44,238 bases of DNA from Candidatus Gastranaerophilales bacterium (lineage in GTDB: Bacteria; Cyanobacteriota; Vampirovibrionia; Gastranaerophilales; Gastranaerophilaceae): assembly GCA_944323675.1 (NCBI GenBank), contig CALUTK010000009.1, forward strand, positions 1 to 44,238, read 5' to 3'. How positions within the stretch are numbered: position 1 is the first letter of the stretch; every line of letters starts with the position of its first letter. Made by a program: the position numbers and the translations under genes. The notes beneath the pieces were generated by a model. The model saw only the letters and a program-made list of their open reading frames with translations, did not search any database and was not told the origin of the DNA. Shown here piece after piece: positions 7,647-15,989 of this stretch.

Positions 7647-9938
7647 TTAAACTTTTTCAAGTTCAGAGATTGCTGGGTCGAGTAATCTTCTTCCTATATT
7701 TGCAAAATTGATTGAACAAAGAGTTTTGTTGCCGTATTTAATCATCTTTTCAACAACGCCTTCTCCGTATTTAGGGTGAGTAACCCTGTCTCCCTGTTCA
7801 AAAACAGGAATATCTTCCCTCATTGGAGTATCCGCAGGGTATACAGGAACATCAAGTTCTTCCGGAATATTAGACGCCCCTATATTTACATCCTCAATGA
7901 AGTTTAAATCATCTTCCGACAAAACTTCTTCTTCAGGCTCAGATATGAGTTTTGTGTCAAGTTCCTGCTCTGTTTCGGATTCTGTCTCGTAGTCAGCTGC
8001 AGTCGTTTCTGAAGCAGGTTGTTCAGGTTCTTCCTCTATGACAGGCTGTTCTGAATGAACATTGAACATTATTTCATCAACAGCAGCTGCTGCATAGTCT
8101 CTTGAATCTGTAATCTCTTGTATAGGTGAATTCTTTTCATATTCTTCAGTTTTTTCTACATTTTTTTGAAGTTCTTCATCAGACATAAAAGGCAGAATGT
8201 TTTCGTTATAATCTATATTTGGAATCGGTTGAGCTTCACTCTCTTCCAGTATATTTTCTGCAGGTAACTTTGATGTTACTATAGGATTCATTTCCTGTCG
8301 TATGCGGAACGGAACTTCCTTCAAAATATCGTGAGGGTTTTCTGCAATTGTCGGCGTAGGAATTTCGTCAAAATTTTTCTGCGGAGCTTCTTGCAGCGGA
8401 GGCTCTTCTATAACTGGTTCTTCTTCTATAACCGGCTCTTCTGCGGCAATATCTTCATCTATAATATTGCTTATAATTTCAGGTTTTATTTCTTCCTGAA
8501 CAGTTTCCGGTTCCGGTTCTGATTCTGGTTCTTCCGGTTTATCTTCAACAGGTTCTTCTTCCTGTTTCTGTTCTTGAACCGGCTCATCATCTGTTATAAG
8601 TGTTTCATATGAATAGGAATTTGATTCATCCGAAAAATCATCAGGTTTTTCAGGTTCCGGCTGTGCCGGCTCTTCCTGAACATTTGCAGCCGGTGCAGGA
8701 GTTTCTGTTTGGGCAGATTCTTCTTCTACCTCTTCCTGCTGATCAAGTATTGATGATAATTCAATTATCAAAGGAATGTGCTGGGTTGCTTTGCCGTAGA
8801 TAACGTATTCATCCGAGTTTAATTTATTTAAAAACGTATTATAAGATGCAAAATCGTGCTGCAGCGTCTGCGGTGTAAAAAGTATAAGATTGTTTGCCCG
8901 CTCTTTTAATTCGTAAAGATACTTAAAGTTGTGGCTGCAGGCGATTGTTGTATAAATTTTGTTTTTTGTTAGGAAGTGTCGGATGAGCTTTTTATCAGCA
9001 TTATCATTAGTTAACGGAACAAATGAATATACAAACAAATCCATTTCATCAATAGAATCATAAACGTATCTTATTATTTCATTTTGAACGATATCGCTTG
9101 CGGATGAGATATCAAGAATGTTTGTTAAATTTGCACGGATTGCGCTTCTTAATGTATGAATTTCTTTGGCATTCTGTGCAAAAACATTTTCTTCTTTGTA
9201 TTTTAGAAGTTTATTTTTTAACAATACAAGCTCAGTAAGCCCGAGTGCTTTGTACTGTTGGTCTACAACATTTATGAATGTGTCAAACGGAATAAATTTA
9301 TCCAGAACGGTTTTAGAGTATTCCTGAACCTCAAGAAAAATGTCCTGAATCATGGCTTTACTTGCAGGTTCAATGTTATCTAGATCGTGTTCATAGATAA
9401 AGTTTATTGTATCGTAATTGAGCGGAAGTTTGAAATCTTCGCCGAATTTGAGTTTTTGTCCGGCAAATTTACCGTCAGTATCAAAGATTACAGATTTGTT
9501 GTTTTCTGTGCTAAGCTGGAATACAAAGTTTTCAATTAACGTATTGGTATTTTCTTTATTTTCTGAACAAATGAGGAGATTTTTTTCAAGAATAGATCTG
9601 TCTACTTTTAATTTTGCATCCTGATTTGCAAGATAACCTATTTCAATAGGATTGTTAACAGGTAATATATCTAAAAGCTCGTCAGATGTAAGTTTTGTGA
9701 CATCTGCATCCAACGCCGGAATAGTCCCGTCGTAATTTTTAACTATGCCTTCCGCGTCAAATGTAAAAAGAAGTTTGACAATTGCGTAATTGATGCCGTT
9801 GTCGGCTTTTAGGCTTAAAACTTGCGCAACGTAAGGTGATTGCGAATCTTCTATAATTACAAACCCTGACAACAAAAGGTTATCTTCACGATTATATGAT
9901 ATTTTAACAAGGTTATTCTTGATTTCCAGAACTTTCAT
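7647..9938 (-). CDS. HerA-like protein with degenerate P-loop, acidic linker and UvrD-type C-terminal domain
   Basis: 763 residues in three parts. Residues 1-400 resemble the HerA/HAS-barrel ATPases: a beta-barrel N-terminus, IEIGYLANQDAKLKVD, a strand leading into a P-loop position that reads CSENKENT (124-131) instead of GxxGxGKS, then VIFDTDGKF where Walker B-like VIDPHGEY is expected. Residues about 401-700 are a Glu/Pro-rich, disordered-looking linker. Residues 712-763 (QGDRVTHPKYGEGVVEK...) resemble the Tudor-like C-terminal domain of UvrD/PcrA, which binds RNA polymerase in those proteins. Nucleotide hydrolysis seems unlikely, and a scaffold or polymerase-linked role is inferred. It lies 64 bases downstream of yqeK, with GAGGAAT before the ATG. 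Confidence 0.75.
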   Translation of the reverse strand: MKVLEIKNNLVKISYNREDNLLLSGFVIIEDSQSPYVAQVLSLKADNGINYAIVKLLFTFDAEGIVKNYDGTIPALDADVTKLTSDELLDILPVNNPIEIGYLANQDAKLKVDRSILEKNLLICSENKENTNTLIENFVFQLSTENNKSVIFDTDGKFAGQKLKFGEDFKLPLNYDTINFIYEHDLDNIEPASKAMIQDIFLEVQEYSKTVLDKFIPFDTFINVVDQQYKALGLTELVLLKNKLLKYKEENVFAQNAKEIHTLRSAIRANLTNILDISSASDIVQNEIIRYVYDSIDEMDLFVYSFVPLTNDNADKKLIRHFLTKNKIYTTIACSHNFKYLYELKERANNLILFTPQTLQHDFASYNTFLNKLNSDEYVIYGKATQHIPLIIELSSILDQQEEVEEESAQTETPAPAANVQEEPAQPEPEKPDDFSDESNSYSYETLITDDEPVQEQKQEEEPVEDKPEEPESEPEPETVQEEIKPEIISNIIDEDIAAEEPVIEEEPVIEEPPLQEAPQKNFDEIPTPTIAENPHDILKEVPFRIRQEMNPIVTSKLPAENILEESEAQPIPNIDYNENILPFMSDEELQKNVEKTEEYEKNSPIQEITDSRDYAAAAVDEIMFNVHSEQPVIEEEPEQPASETTAADYETESETEQELDTKLISEPEEEVLSEDDLNFIEDVNIGASNIPEELDVPVYPADTPMREDIPVFEQGDRVTHPKYGEGVVEKMIKYGNKTLCSINFANIGRRLLDPAISELEKV

Positions 9939-10002
9939 CTATAATTCCTCTTTTACTGAATAAATTTTATCATGAACATGCCCGAATGTTGTCAAATCAT
10001 GA

Positions 10003-10593
10003 CTAAACATTTACCAAATCTTCAAGTTTGTTATAAATCTCAATAGTTAAAAGGCAGATTTTGAGGTCTCTTTTGACTAGACTCTTAATTGTTTCTTTGT
10101 AACATTTTAGCATAGCTTTATTAAGCCCGTTTTCTTCTTCAAGGTAACTTTTTATGATTGCGGAATATTCTTTATCCCTTGTATTAGGTTCAATTTTATC
10201 AGCAAGGAATATGATTTTTTCAAAATCACTCATTTCAAGTTTACCTAAGGTATGCCAGCGTATTGCTGATAAAATTTCCTTGTCGTCTACTCCGAATTGT
10301 TCTTTTGCGTAAAATGCGCTCACAGGTGCGTGAAGCGTTTTATAATTCAGCATTTCTTCTTCATGCACATCCAGATTGTCGTGAATTATTTTAAGCAGCT
10401 TTTCATTAGTAAAACATTTTGCGCAGTCATGTAATAATCCTGCTGTATAAGCCTTTTCCTCATTGAGATTAAATTGATGTGCTAGCTCTTTTGCACACTC
10501 TGCTGTGCCCAGAGAATGCGAATATCTTTCTTCATTCAAATTATTTTTGAGCCATTCTTTTATCTCTTTTTCGCTAACTTTTGTATAAATCAT
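10003..10593 (-). CDS. yqeK: YqeK-family HD-domain phosphohydrolase
   Basis: 196 residues with the HD-domain metal pattern: RYSHSLGTA, GLLHDCAK, HAPVSAFYA, and the AIRWHTLG and ADKIEP segments specific to YqeK. Family members hydrolyse diadenosine tetraphosphate symmetrically to ADP. It starts inside the end of nadD (20-base overlap), the standard nadD-yqeK pairing in Firmicutes and Cyanobacteria-like genomes, which suggests control of dinucleotide pools alongside NAD synthesis. Confidence 0.95.
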   Translation of the reverse strand: MIYTKVSEKEIKEWLKNNLNEERYSHSLGTAECAKELAHQFNLNEEKAYTAGLLHDCAKCFTNEKLLKIIHDNLDVHEEEMLNYKTLHAPVSAFYAKEQFGVDDKEILSAIRWHTLGKLEMSDFEKIIFLADKIEPNTRDKEYSAIIKSYLEEENGLNKAMLKCYKETIKSLVKRDLKICLLTIEIYNKLEDLVNV

Positions 10594-11164
10594 TTATTTT
10601 TATATATTCCTCTACTTTTTGCGGCACAAGTCTTTGTATGCTTTCCTGCAGCTTAACCTTTTCTCTTATATCAGTTGACGATATGTCCAGAAATTCAAGC
10701 GGCATAAATTCAAACCTGTAACCCTTTTTACGTAAATAATCAAATCTTGCAGGGTTAAAATTATTTTCTCTTATAAATACCACAAAATCAACAAGCTCTT
10801 TGAGTTTATCAGTTTCGTACCAGGATTCTATTTTTTCAAAAGCGTCAGTTCCGATTAGGAATTTTATTTTTCCGTCAATTAAGTGGCGTTTATATATTTC
10901 GCAAACGGTTAAATAAGTATAAGATTTTCCCTTTCTTTGAAATTCAATATCCGAAACAGAAAATTCATCCCTGTCTTGAACTGCGAGTTTCACCATTTCA
11001 AGCCTATCTCCGGCGCTGCAGCCGCCGCTTGATTTGTGCGGCGGGTCATATGCGGGAATAAAAACAACCCTGTCGCAAATTGAATTTTTTACGGCAAATT
11101 CTGCAACCTGAATATGTGCGTTATGTATCGGGTTAAATGTTCCCTGAAATAGACACAGTTTCAT
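10574..11164 (-). CDS. nadD: Nicotinate-nucleotide adenylyltransferase
   Basis: Makes deamido-NAD from nicotinate mononucleotide and ATP. The nucleotidyltransferase signature GTFNPIHNAH is at the N-terminus, and the second motif ISSTDIRE is near residue 165. The length of 196 residues is typical. ATG 11164 is preferred over an in-frame TTG at 11170 because the predicted transcript start is at 11165. No Shine-Dalgarno is visible, so the mRNA may be leaderless. The gene overlaps yqeK by 20 bases. Confidence 0.95.
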   Translation of the reverse strand: MKLCLFQGTFNPIHNAHIQVAEFAVKNSICDRVVFIPAYDPPHKSSGGCSAGDRLEMVKLAVQDRDEFSVSDIEFQRKGKSYTYLTVCEIYKRHLIDGKIKFLIGTDAFEKIESWYETDKLKELVDFVVFIRENNFNPARFDYLRKKGYRFEFMPLEFLDISSTDIREKVKLQESIQRLVPQKVEEYIKINDLYKS

Positions 11165-11171
11165 ATACAAA

Positions 11172-11200
11172 TCTTAACATAACTGCTGAATTTTTGTAAA
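11172..11200 (-). promoter_or_regulatory. Promoter of nadD overlapping an HLR1-type box
   Basis: Minus-strand TTTACA (11195-11200), 17 bp, TTAAGA (11172-11177). The predicted transcript start at 11165 is one base before the ATG. The -35 box is itself one half-site of the TTACA repeat at 11195-11210, so a bound regulator could block this promoter. Confidence 0.5.
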
Positions 11201-11210
11201 ATATTGTAAC
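11195..11210. promoter_or_regulatory. HLR1/RpaB-type direct repeat (perfect)
   Basis: TGTAAA-N4-TGTAAC, which on the other strand reads G-TTACA-AT-AT-T-TTACA-AA. It fits the cyanobacterial HLR1 consensus (G/T)TTACA(W)(W)NN(G/T)TTACA(W)(W) at every constrained position. It lies between nadD and the 595-residue gene. Confidence 0.65.
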
Positions 11211-11227
11211 AATTTTTACTATATTAT

Positions 11228-11254
11228 TAAGATTCTGCCTAAAAATTCCGTAGA
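11228..11254 (+). promoter_or_regulatory. sigma-28-like promoter of the flagellin-like gene
   Basis: TAAG-N15-TCCGTAGA. This compares with TAAA-N15-GCCGATAA for FliA/SigD promoters, with the same spacing and the CCG core kept. The site near 38712 has the same layout, and both lie 16-17 bp after a TTACA direct repeat. Confidence 0.35.
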
Positions 11255-11287
11255 TATAAGAGAACAACTATAAGGAAAACGTTTACT

Positions 11288-13075
11288 ATGGGAATGGCAG
11301 CAGGACAGGCTAGATTATTATCTATCACGGCAAGGCTCAATCACAACGAATTGAGAACCATGCATATTTCTAATGCCAAAATACGTCTTGCAGACCAGAC
11401 AGAGAAGGTTGGAGAAGAATATATTAATGCATTAAATGAAACGCAATTGATGTATTCAACATATGATGAAAACGGAAATATTTCATATGAAAGATTAACA
11501 GGTTATGCACTCTCTTCTTACGGCCCTTTGAAAAACCAGTACGGACTTGTGAATGCTGCAGGTCAGATTCTTGTAAGCGAGCTTGACGCTGCTAACTATG
11601 AGTCAAGTGATAATTTGGAAGAATTTCTTGATAAATACGGACTTTTAGGCTCTCTGGACGAAGGTAAAATCGTTGAGGTCAAAAACCCTGCCTACGATAC
11701 AGCATGGGATGAATATAACGCTAAATATCAAGAATGGAAGGCTAAAGAACCAGACAAGACCAATCCGATTTATTGGGAAGAAGGTCAAATGGAGGCCTCC
11801 TCCGAATTATATGATAGTTTCTTGTGGGCTACAGGTGTATGCTACAGCGCTGCAATGGGTGCTCTTTGCGGAGCTTTAGGTTTACCTGGCGATACCATAT
11901 ATGATAGCAAAGGCAATAAAGTTGTTACTTATTCCGCAACTGATTGTATTGCCTATTCTGATGACGGATCAGAAACTGAGATTAACCATGAAACTGTAGA
12001 TTATAATAGACATAAAGACTGTTATAGCCATGTGTTATCTCACCTGTTGAATTTGGGGTCATATACAACAACCACAGGTAAAAATATTACAATAACTGAT
12101 GGATATGGTACAAACGGACATTATGCTCACTGGTGGGAAAACGGTTCCGGAAATGATAGAGGCGGGCGTGCTGCAGAATTGGCAAATATATTGTCAGAAA
12201 ATGCAGATAAGGTTTATCACTGCTGCGCTGAAGATGCTGTTGATATTACACAAAATTCGTCTGAAGTAGAAAAATTAATGAGTGATTATTATTTTGATAA
12301 GAGTGGTAATATTCAAACTAAAACTTTGCAGCAAAAAATTGTCGATTTAAATTATGCTATGTGCAGTGGTTTAATGAGTGATCAGGAAATGTATGATGCG
12401 ATTCAGCACTTTGTAAACCACGATTTGAAAGTGCTGAATGAAACAGAAGATGTATTTAAGCAGGAAGAATATGATGCTGATTATGCAAAGTGGGAGGCTA
12501 CAGAGCCTGTAAAACCTGAGGTTGAACCTTACCTTACCAAGAAAGTCCGTCAGATTGAAGACAGTGACAAAGGCGAATGGTATGTTAACCTCTGGCACAG
12601 AATGAACGGTGAAAGCGACTACAAATCCGGTTATATGAACCTTGATAAATACGACGAAAATTTTGACGGCTGGATTTCGGATTCAAAAGTTAATGAAAAT
12701 TACGCAGTGCTCGAAGACGGGCTGATGAACAGTCCGGAATGGCTTCAATTCGCGCTTGAGCACGGCGTTATTACGCTTGAAAAAGTTGAGTTTACTTATC
12801 CGAGTGAGGAAGGCGACGGCTTAACTGATGTTCAGTGGGTTTCAACGATTTATTCATCCGTAACAGATATCACTGAGCAAAAAGACGAAAATGCCGCGAC
12901 AAAAGCTGAAGTCTGGTATAATCAGCAGTTACGTGAAATTGAAGCAAAAGATAAAGAGTATGATAATCAGATGAAACTTTTGGATACCGAACACAATGCT
13001 TTACAAACTGAATTCGATTCAATAAAAGGGACAATCGAGAAGAACGTTGAGCGTACATTTAAAGTCTTTTCTTAA
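11288..13075 (+). CDS. Large helical protein with flagellin-like terminal helices, unknown function
   Basis: 595 residues, no signal peptide, family not recognised. The N-terminal 60 residues (MGMAAGQARLLSITARLN...) and the C-terminal 60 (coiled-coil-like, ending NVERTFKVFS) are amphipathic helices. A variable middle rich in Tyr, Asp, Asn and Gly separates them, as in flagellin or hook proteins where the termini pair. Two segments repeat internally, EYNAKYQEWKAKEP (142-155) and EYDADYAKWEATEP (394-407), and may bracket an inserted domain. Cysteines cluster at 312-313. The ribosome site AAGGAAAA is 10 bases before ATG. An HLR1-type box and a sigma-28-like promoter precede it and a terminator follows. 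Filament-like secretion is an inference only. Confidence 0.7.
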   Translation: MGMAAGQARLLSITARLNHNELRTMHISNAKIRLADQTEKVGEEYINALNETQLMYSTYDENGNISYERLTGYALSSYGPLKNQYGLVNAAGQILVSELDAANYESSDNLEEFLDKYGLLGSLDEGKIVEVKNPAYDTAWDEYNAKYQEWKAKEPDKTNPIYWEEGQMEASSELYDSFLWATGVCYSAAMGALCGALGLPGDTIYDSKGNKVVTYSATDCIAYSDDGSETEINHETVDYNRHKDCYSHVLSHLLNLGSYTTTTGKNITITDGYGTNGHYAHWWENGSGNDRGGRAAELANILSENADKVYHCCAEDAVDITQNSSEVEKLMSDYYFDKSGNIQTKTLQQKIVDLNYAMCSGLMSDQEMYDAIQHFVNHDLKVLNETEDVFKQEEYDADYAKWEATEPVKPEVEPYLTKKVRQIEDSDKGEWYVNLWHRMNGESDYKSGYMNLDKYDENFDGWISDSKVNENYAVLEDGLMNSPEWLQFALEHGVITLEKVEFTYPSEEGDGLTDVQWVSTIYSSVTDITEQKDENAATKAEVWYNQQLREIEAKDKEYDNQMKLLDTEHNALQTEFDSIKGTIEKNVERTFKVFS

Positions 13076-13098
13076 AGAATTAAGAGAGAGAATATATT

Positions 13099-13123
13099 AA
13101 GCCGCATATTTTGCGGCTTTTTT
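13099..13123 (+). terminator. Intrinsic terminator after the 595-residue gene
   Basis: AAGCCGCA-loop-TGCGGC followed by six T, 24 bases after the stop. Confidence 0.85.
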
Positions 13124-13212
13124 ATTTTATATACTTTTGAGGCTCTGTTTTCTTTTTCGTATTAAGTGCTTATACGAATATCGTTTCAAGGTATAAAAGG
13201 CGACTGGTCGCC

Positions 13213-13245
13213 AAAAAAAACCTGATTTTTTTGGGAAAAATCAGG
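13213..13245 (-). terminator. Intrinsic terminator for the 56-residue gene
   Basis: Minus-strand hairpin CCTGATTTTT / AAAAATCAGG with a 5-base loop, followed by a run of eight T. It lies about 100 bases beyond the 56-residue ORF. Between them the transcript has an A/T-rich tail with no further ORF. The plus strand at about 13200-13214 also has a small GGCGAC/GTCGCC palindrome. Confidence 0.7.
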
Positions 13246-13341
13246 TGCAAAATTTGTAGGGGAAAAATTAATTGGAGTTATATTATTTAATGAAAAATCT
13301 TTGTTTTATCGCTTCCGGCTTTAATCAAAACCGCCGACATC

Positions 13342-13512
13342 TTAAATAAGATGAAGTGCCTGTCTGTTTGCCATTGCTATAAAGTTCATCTGTGCAAACA
13401 AAACTTCGGATCTGTCTTTGAATGGCTCGTTGTTTGATACGTTTGTTGTTACCTGGTCTTTGTACATATCTTTTAACTGACTATCAATTTTCTTTAAATT
13501 TTTAACTGCCAT
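13342..13512 (-). CDS. Small helical protein, 56 residues, unknown
   Basis: Begins MAVKNLKKIDSQLKDMYK and ends FIAMANRQALHLI. No family is recognised. It is predicted all-helical, with a Met/Ala/Phe-rich second helix. Support for being real: a GAGAGG ribosome site, its own promoter built on the 21-bp AT palindrome 32 bases upstream, a perfect HLR1-type box, and a terminator downstream. Its size and helix-turn-helix-like layout recall export-apparatus rod/needle subunits, but no signature proves that. It is divergent from the 682-residue gene. Confidence 0.65.
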   Translation of the reverse strand: MAVKNLKKIDSQLKDMYKDQVTTNVSNNEPFKDRSEVLFAQMNFIAMANRQALHLI

Positions 13513-13543
13513 TTTTATCGCCTCTCTTATTTATCTCTCTCTT

Positions 13544-13564
13544 GTATATATATAAAGTATATAC
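13544..13564 (-). promoter_or_regulatory. 21-bp AT palindrome promoter element (copy 1)
   Basis: On the minus strand: GTATATA-CTTTATA-TATATAC, 7-bp inverted arms around a 7-bp centre, 31 bases before the 56-residue ATG. It is identical over all 21 bp to 34020-34040. Both copies have TTGAAAT(C/T)AG seven bases upstream and an HLR1-type box exactly 31 bases upstream. Confidence 0.6.
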
Positions 13565-13595
13565 AAACTTTCTAATTTCAATTTTTGATTAACTC

Positions 13596-13611
13596 GTTAC
13601 ATTTCTTTACA
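13596..13611. promoter_or_regulatory. HLR1/RpaB-type direct repeat (perfect)
   Basis: Reads G-TTACA-TT-TC-T-TTACA-AA on the plus strand, a full match to the HLR1 consensus with 10-bp half-site spacing. It sits 31 bp upstream of the palindromic promoter of the 56-residue gene, and about 32 bp upstream of the -35 box of the divergent 682-residue gene. Confidence 0.65.
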
Positions 13612-13643
13612 AAAACTATAAATATCTAAAAATTAATCAATTT

Positions 13644-13673
13644 TTGAAAATCAGGTGTTTTTATATATATAAT
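13644..13673 (+). promoter_or_regulatory. sigma-70-type promoter of the 682-residue gene
   Basis: TTGAAA (13644-13649), 18 bp, TATAAT (13668-13673), 20 bases before the ATG. Confidence 0.7.
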
Positions 13674-13693
13674 AGTAGGTTAAAGGTAGGACT

Positions 13694-15742
13694 ATGGTTA
13701 GTAACAACAATATTAATTTAAGACAGAATATACCGATGCAGGCAGGGATGCAGCCGCTTCAGGGAATGCAGAATGTTGACGGAGAAAAGATTAAACAATC
13801 AGTAGATAATTCTTATCTGGCAAATCGAGTCAAGGCTTCGACGGACGATGAATCAAATCCTTTTGCAACGCTAGGGGTAGGTACAGCTTTATGGTACGGA
13901 ATCTCTCAAGGGATGGATAAACTTAACCCTAAAATGGAAGGAAAGTATGAAGATACTATTCTCGGTAAAATGGGTGCATGGGGTGATAAGGTTGCGACAA
14001 ATTCAACTAAAGCAGGTATAGGAAAGAAAATTGATACTTTCCTGAGAAAGATGAAAATAGGCTGGTGGAAACTTACTAAGAAAAGTGATATAGCATATGC
14101 TATCCAGAACCATAAGACAAGCCCTGAATGGTCTTTTGCAAAAGTACCCGGAAAAGGTGTTGAAGGTTTTCTTGCTTCTGATACAGAACAGGTGTTTGAA
14201 GAATTTTTGAAGCCGATATCCGGACGTGAACGCAAGCTTAACTTTCTCTTCTTTGATGTTCCGCTCGGAAAGTATAATTCTTACCAGAAACTTGAACAAT
14301 ATGGCGTTGACCAGCGATATATTGATGATTTTGTAAATAAAATCAAGAACTTATCTTTTGATGAAAAAGCGATTGCATTACAAAAAGAAGAACTGAAACT
14401 TCTCGGAGCAACGGATGATGTTATAAACGCGGCTTCAGCAAAAGGTCTTAAGGGCTTGCGTGATGCTGCGTATGAGTTGAAAGTTAAAAAACTCGGATTT
14501 GACTCTAAATCAGCCTATGAAGCAATAAAAGGTAAATTTATTGATAATACAAAAACTGTAATGAATGCACTTTCAAAGGCTGATAAAAACCTTAAGATTT
14601 CAATTTGGCGCAAAAACGGAACCTGGGGCAAAATTAAATCTCACCTGTTTGGCAGGCAGGTTTCTTTGAGTGAATATCATAATAAATACATTGCAACAAT
14701 GGGCAAGGGTAATAAAACTGCGCTTGGAAGATTTTTACCTAAAGCATTCAGCTGGTTCCTTGAAGGTACTACAAACAGATTTGCCGGCGGCAAACTGGCT
14801 GTTGCAATGCAGGCCGGTATCTTTGCCGATATGTTAATCCACTCATTTAAAGCGCCAAGCGGTGAAAAATGGAAAACTTTATCAGAAAGATTTGTAAATG
14901 ATTTCACATACTTTATGGCAATGCCGTTCGGTATCTGGGCAATGCACAAAGTCGGCGGTATGAAATACGCCGGTCTTGATAAAAAAGGGGTGGAAGCATA
15001 CAACAAAGCCCGCGAAGCATTCAATGCAGACGTACGAGCCGGTAAGCTTGCTGATAAGGCGCTTTATAAACAAAGACGGAAAGATTTGAAAAATATTCTG
15101 AAAGCTAATGTTAAAAATCCGATTACACGTTTATTAAAGAAAATCGGCGGATTTATAAACATTGGCAACGAAAAAATTCTCGGTCGCGTATCAAACGCAA
15201 AATGGAATATGAACTTCTTTAGAAAATCCGGAAACTTCTTTAAGAACCTTCTCGGTGTTCCGATGAGAATTGCAATCCCTATGATGATTATCGTTCCGTT
15301 TGTTGCTAAGAATGCAACGAAAATCTCTCACTTCCTCTTTGGTAAACCGACAAAATCAGTACTGGATGAAGATAGTGAAACTTCTCAGGACAAATTAACA
15401 CCTGAACAGCAGGCGCAGATGCAGAAACTTGCAGAAGAATACCAGAAACAAATGCAGACTCAGGCACAAGCTGCAGGTCAGAAAAAGAATGAACAATTTG
15501 TAAGCAATAACAGTCCGACAAATCTTATAAATATGGCTAAAAACGGTAATCCTTATAAAGAAACAATTCCGAAAGTAACGGAGCCTGAACAATTATCAAA
15601 ACCGACATATACATACATACCGTCACCGGAAAGCACAATTATTCCAAATGCGGGCGAAGATTTGACCCCTGCAAATGCAGCGCTTCAAAAAGCTGACGCT
15701 ATGGAACAGAAGGTTGCCGAAACCTTGTCAATGAGGTTGTAA
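13694..15742 (+). CDS. Large basic protein with paired hydrophobic helices, unknown
   Basis: 682 residues, family not recognised. A Met/Gln/Asn-rich N-terminus comes first, then hydrophobic stretches at about 57-74, 363-383, 400-418 and 519-538, separated by strongly basic helical regions. The C-terminal 130 residues are Gln-rich (LTPEQQAQMQKLAEEYQKQ) and disordered-looking. The pattern of a hydrophobic helix ending in Asp/Glu, about 20 polar residues, then a second hydrophobic helix also occurs in the proteins at 18874, 38967 and 40280. AAAGGTAGG precedes the ATG. No signal peptide is seen. An envelope-inserted or exported protein is inferred. Confidence 0.7.
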   Translation: MVSNNNINLRQNIPMQAGMQPLQGMQNVDGEKIKQSVDNSYLANRVKASTDDESNPFATLGVGTALWYGISQGMDKLNPKMEGKYEDTILGKMGAWGDKVATNSTKAGIGKKIDTFLRKMKIGWWKLTKKSDIAYAIQNHKTSPEWSFAKVPGKGVEGFLASDTEQVFEEFLKPISGRERKLNFLFFDVPLGKYNSYQKLEQYGVDQRYIDDFVNKIKNLSFDEKAIALQKEELKLLGATDDVINAASAKGLKGLRDAAYELKVKKLGFDSKSAYEAIKGKFIDNTKTVMNALSKADKNLKISIWRKNGTWGKIKSHLFGRQVSLSEYHNKYIATMGKGNKTALGRFLPKAFSWFLEGTTNRFAGGKLAVAMQAGIFADMLIHSFKAPSGEKWKTLSERFVNDFTYFMAMPFGIWAMHKVGGMKYAGLDKKGVEAYNKAREAFNADVRAGKLADKALYKQRRKDLKNILKANVKNPITRLLKKIGGFINIGNEKILGRVSNAKWNMNFFRKSGNFFKNLLGVPMRIAIPMMIIVPFVAKNATKISHFLFGKPTKSVLDEDSETSQDKLTPEQQAQMQKLAEEYQKQMQTQAQAAGQKKNEQFVSNNSPTNLINMAKNGNPYKETIPKVTEPEQLSKPTYTYIPSPESTIIPNAGEDLTPANAALQKADAMEQKVAETLSMRL

Positions 15743-15746
15743 ATCC

Positions 15747-15873
15747 GTCATTCCGGAAGCTTAGAAAAACTGATTGAGGCATTATGCTGAAATCAAGTTT
15801 TTCAAGCTATGCGGAATCGCAGAATCCAAGGATACTACGACTTTGCGAGCCCGGGTCTAGCCCGGGATGACGC
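15747..15873. repeat. Hairpin repeat (ATTCCG...GCGGAAT type), copy 1
   Basis: CATTCCGGAAGCTTAG...AAGCTATGCGGAATCG forms an imperfect hairpin. It is followed by GCCCGGGTCTAGCCCGGG and a terminal GATGACG that inverts the opening CGTCATT. A shorter relative lies at 19903-19953. No ORF is present. Confidence 0.5.
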
Positions 15874-15954
15874 TAAAGACTCTGCTCGCTGCCTGTAATA
15901 ATTTTTCTAGAAACTTTATTGTGGCTCTCAATGTAATGTTTTAATCACTAATTG

Positions 15955-15983
15955 TTGAAAATTACAATAAAAACTGTTATAAT
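15955..15983 (+). promoter_or_regulatory. Strong sigma-70-type promoter of the structured RNA
   Basis: TTGAAA (15955-15960), 17 bp, TATAAT (15978-15983). The predicted start is near 15990, which is exactly the 5' base of the long terminal stem described next. Confidence 0.75.
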
Positions 15984-15989
15984 ATTAAT

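Noticed and set aside
11288-13075. Calling the 595-residue protein a flagellin
   Set aside because: Only the helical-termini architecture is similar. No flagellin signature residues and no flagellar genes in the window.
13906-14299. Two minus-strand ORFs inside the 682-residue gene
   Set aside because: Shadows of the sense frame, with no ribosome sites or known domains.
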